Shown piece after piece: positions 13,464-14,267 of a DNA stretch of 14,267 bases. Each line of letters begins with the position of its first letter. Positions within the stretch are counted from its first letter, which is position 1. The notes beneath the pieces are model-generated. The model worked only from the letters and a program-made list of their open reading frames with translations, was not told where the DNA came from and ran no database searches. Made by a program: the position numbers and the translations under genes. Source of the stretch: Porphyromonadaceae bacterium (lineage in GTDB: Bacteria > Bacteroidota > Bacteroidia > Bacteroidales > Dysgonomonadaceae); contig JALHIE010000079.1 of the NCBI GenBank assembly GCA_022840285.1, forward strand, positions 1 through 14,267, read 5' to 3'.

Positions 13464-13860
13464 CACCAGGCGCACTTTACCCCCGATTTCGCACCTGGTG
13501 GGGCCCAAAACCAGCCCACCAGGCGCACTTTTGCCGGGTTTTCGCACCTGGTGCTAACGTCAGACTCGGCAAAGATTTTGTAAAGAGCTTTGAATGAGGC
13601 GATTGTGAAAAATTCACATTCTTTGACAATTACCACCAGGCGCACTTTACCCCCGATTTCGTACCTGGTGGGGCCCAAAACCAGCCCACCAGGCGCACTT
13701 TTGCCGGGTTTTCGCACCTGGTGCTAACGTCAGACTCGGCAAAGATTTTGTAAGGTGCTTTGAATGAGATATTTGTGAAAATCTGCATTTTTTGACAAGG
13801 AGCACCAGGCGCACTTTTGCCGGGTTTTCGTACCTGGTGGGGCCCAAAACCTCCGGAATC
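13464..13860. repeat. 169/170-bp tandem array 2 with paired hairpins
   Basis: The unit is the same as in array 1. Hairpins with CACCAGG/CCTGGTG arms lie at 13464-13500, 13517-13553, 13634-13670, 13687-13723 and 13803-13839. The period is 170 bp for the first step and 169 bp for the second. The linker is GGGCCCAAAACCAGCC instead of GGGCTCAAAACCTGCC, and CTAACGTCAGACTCGGCAAA replaces CTTTCGTCAGACTCGGCAAA, so each array has been homogenised on its own. The last hairpin combines the left-type and right-type loops, and then the end module CCTCCGGAATCAAAACC follows. The open frames in it are repeat translations. Confidence 0.9.
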
Positions 13861-13894
13861 AAAACCCCGAAGATTTCCGAACCGGTCTATTAAA

Positions 13895-13953
13895 GGCAGC
13901 CTGCACATTGATAAGGGGAAGCTCGATTCTCAGAGTGCAATGGTGCAGCTGCC
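13895..13953 (+). repeat. R element copy 7
   Basis: The left arm GGCAGCCTGCACATTGAT (13895-13912) and the right arm CAATGGTGCAGCTGCC (13938-13953) pair over about 15 bp, with the AAGGGGAAGCTCG box in the loop. It follows the end module of array 2 and ends 38 bp before the stop codon of the last, minus-strand gene. Confidence 0.8.
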
Positions 13954-13990
13954 ACCAAACAGCATTGTACAACCATTATTCTATGTTCCG

Positions 13991-14267
13991 TCAACCCACT
14001 GTGGATGATGATACATGGGATGAGATACAAAATACAGCATAGAGAGGGACTGATTTTATATTATTTTCGAACCCAAAATTCTTTTTACTGATGCGTATGG
14101 AGTATGGCGACTTATATTTATTTGCAAAAATTCCTAAACTTCTTGAACGATTTTGGTGTCCTTTCTTAACTTCTACAGGGATAACGCTATCCTGTATTTG
14201 AAGTACAAAATCAATTTCTGCTTTTCCCTCGCTTTGCCAATAGAATAAATCATACCCTTTATTTGCA
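13991..14267 (-). CDS. AAA+ ATPase with DUF4143, C-terminal part, cut by window end
   Basis: The minus strand reads without a stop from the window edge to TGA at 13991-13993, about 91 codons. It contains YDLFYWQSEGKAEIDFVLQ, then DSVIPVEVKKGHQNRSRSL, then FANKY and the closing NIKSVPLYAVFCI. This is the PD-(D/E)xK-like C-terminus of a DUF4143 ATPase (EID, then EVKKG). The family normally stops soon after the IPLYAVF-type strand; here 11 more residues (SSHVSSSTVG-like) follow, so the original stop may have been lost near the R element. The ATPase domain lies outside the window. Confidence 0.82.
   Translation of the reverse strand, partial: ANKGYDLFYWQSEGKAEIDFVLQIQDSVIPVEVKKGHQNRSRSLGIFANKYKSPYSIRISKKNFGFENNIKSVPLYAVFCISSHVSSSTVG

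Overview
The window looks like an accessory stretch of a Bacteroidota chromosome, probably Bacteroidales. Three upstream regions carry the TTG-N20-TAnnTTTG promoter pattern of that phylum, starts lack clear Shine-Dalgarno sequences, the GlmS sequence is of Bacteroidetes type, and the window holds AAA+ ATPases of the DUF4143 and DUF234 kinds. Most genes are AT-rich. glmS is clearly GC-rich with C/G-ending codons, so either it is native beside imported genes or it has a separate history. Genus cannot be told from this.

Layout. 1-222: a palindromic repeat (called R here) followed by a second repeat (B). 223-1569: intact DUF4143 ATPase (+). 1570-2239: debris, including three pieces resembling the N-terminal region of glmS and a half R element, then a promoter inside an inverted repeat. 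2240-3820: an XRE regulator, an ImmA/IrrE-type metallopeptidase and a PIN-like protein, probably one toxin-antitoxin-like operon. 3821-5975: gene remnants, the C-terminal half of an SF2 helicase, and a helical-repeat protein directly after it. 6179-6955: a pRiA4b ORF-3 family protein. 6956-7906: a large repeat complex leading into a CA-rich, nearly T-free glmS leader. 7907-9754: glmS (+). 9806-9924: a 28-bp perfect inverted repeat between convergent genes. 9963-11077 (-): an ECF sigma factor and a four-helix membrane protein, overlapping by one base. 11155-11328: a reduced repeat complex. 11339-12629 (-): a DUF234-type ATPase broken by a frameshift. 12802-13953: B copy 2, minisatellites of 18, 24 and 46 bp, and a second full repeat complex. 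13991-14267 (-): the C-terminal end of a further DUF4143 ATPase, cut by the window edge.

The most striking feature is the repeat system. Two clusters (about 6965-7672 and 13373-13953) share one order and orientation: a GGGAAGC/GCTTCCC hairpin, then tandem units of about 169-170 bp that each hold two 37-nt CACCAGG/CCTGGTG hairpins, then a CCTCC end module, then an R element. R elements have terminal arms that pair over about 15-17 bp. The copy upstream of glmS can also fold inside into a three-way junction capped by a GTAA tetraloop. A half R element at 2029 is joined almost directly to a glmS fragment, so the repeats have taken part in rearranging glmS sequence.

No tRNA, rRNA, CRISPR array, transposase or integrase was seen. 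Functions of the repeats are inferred, and all similarity statements are by eye.
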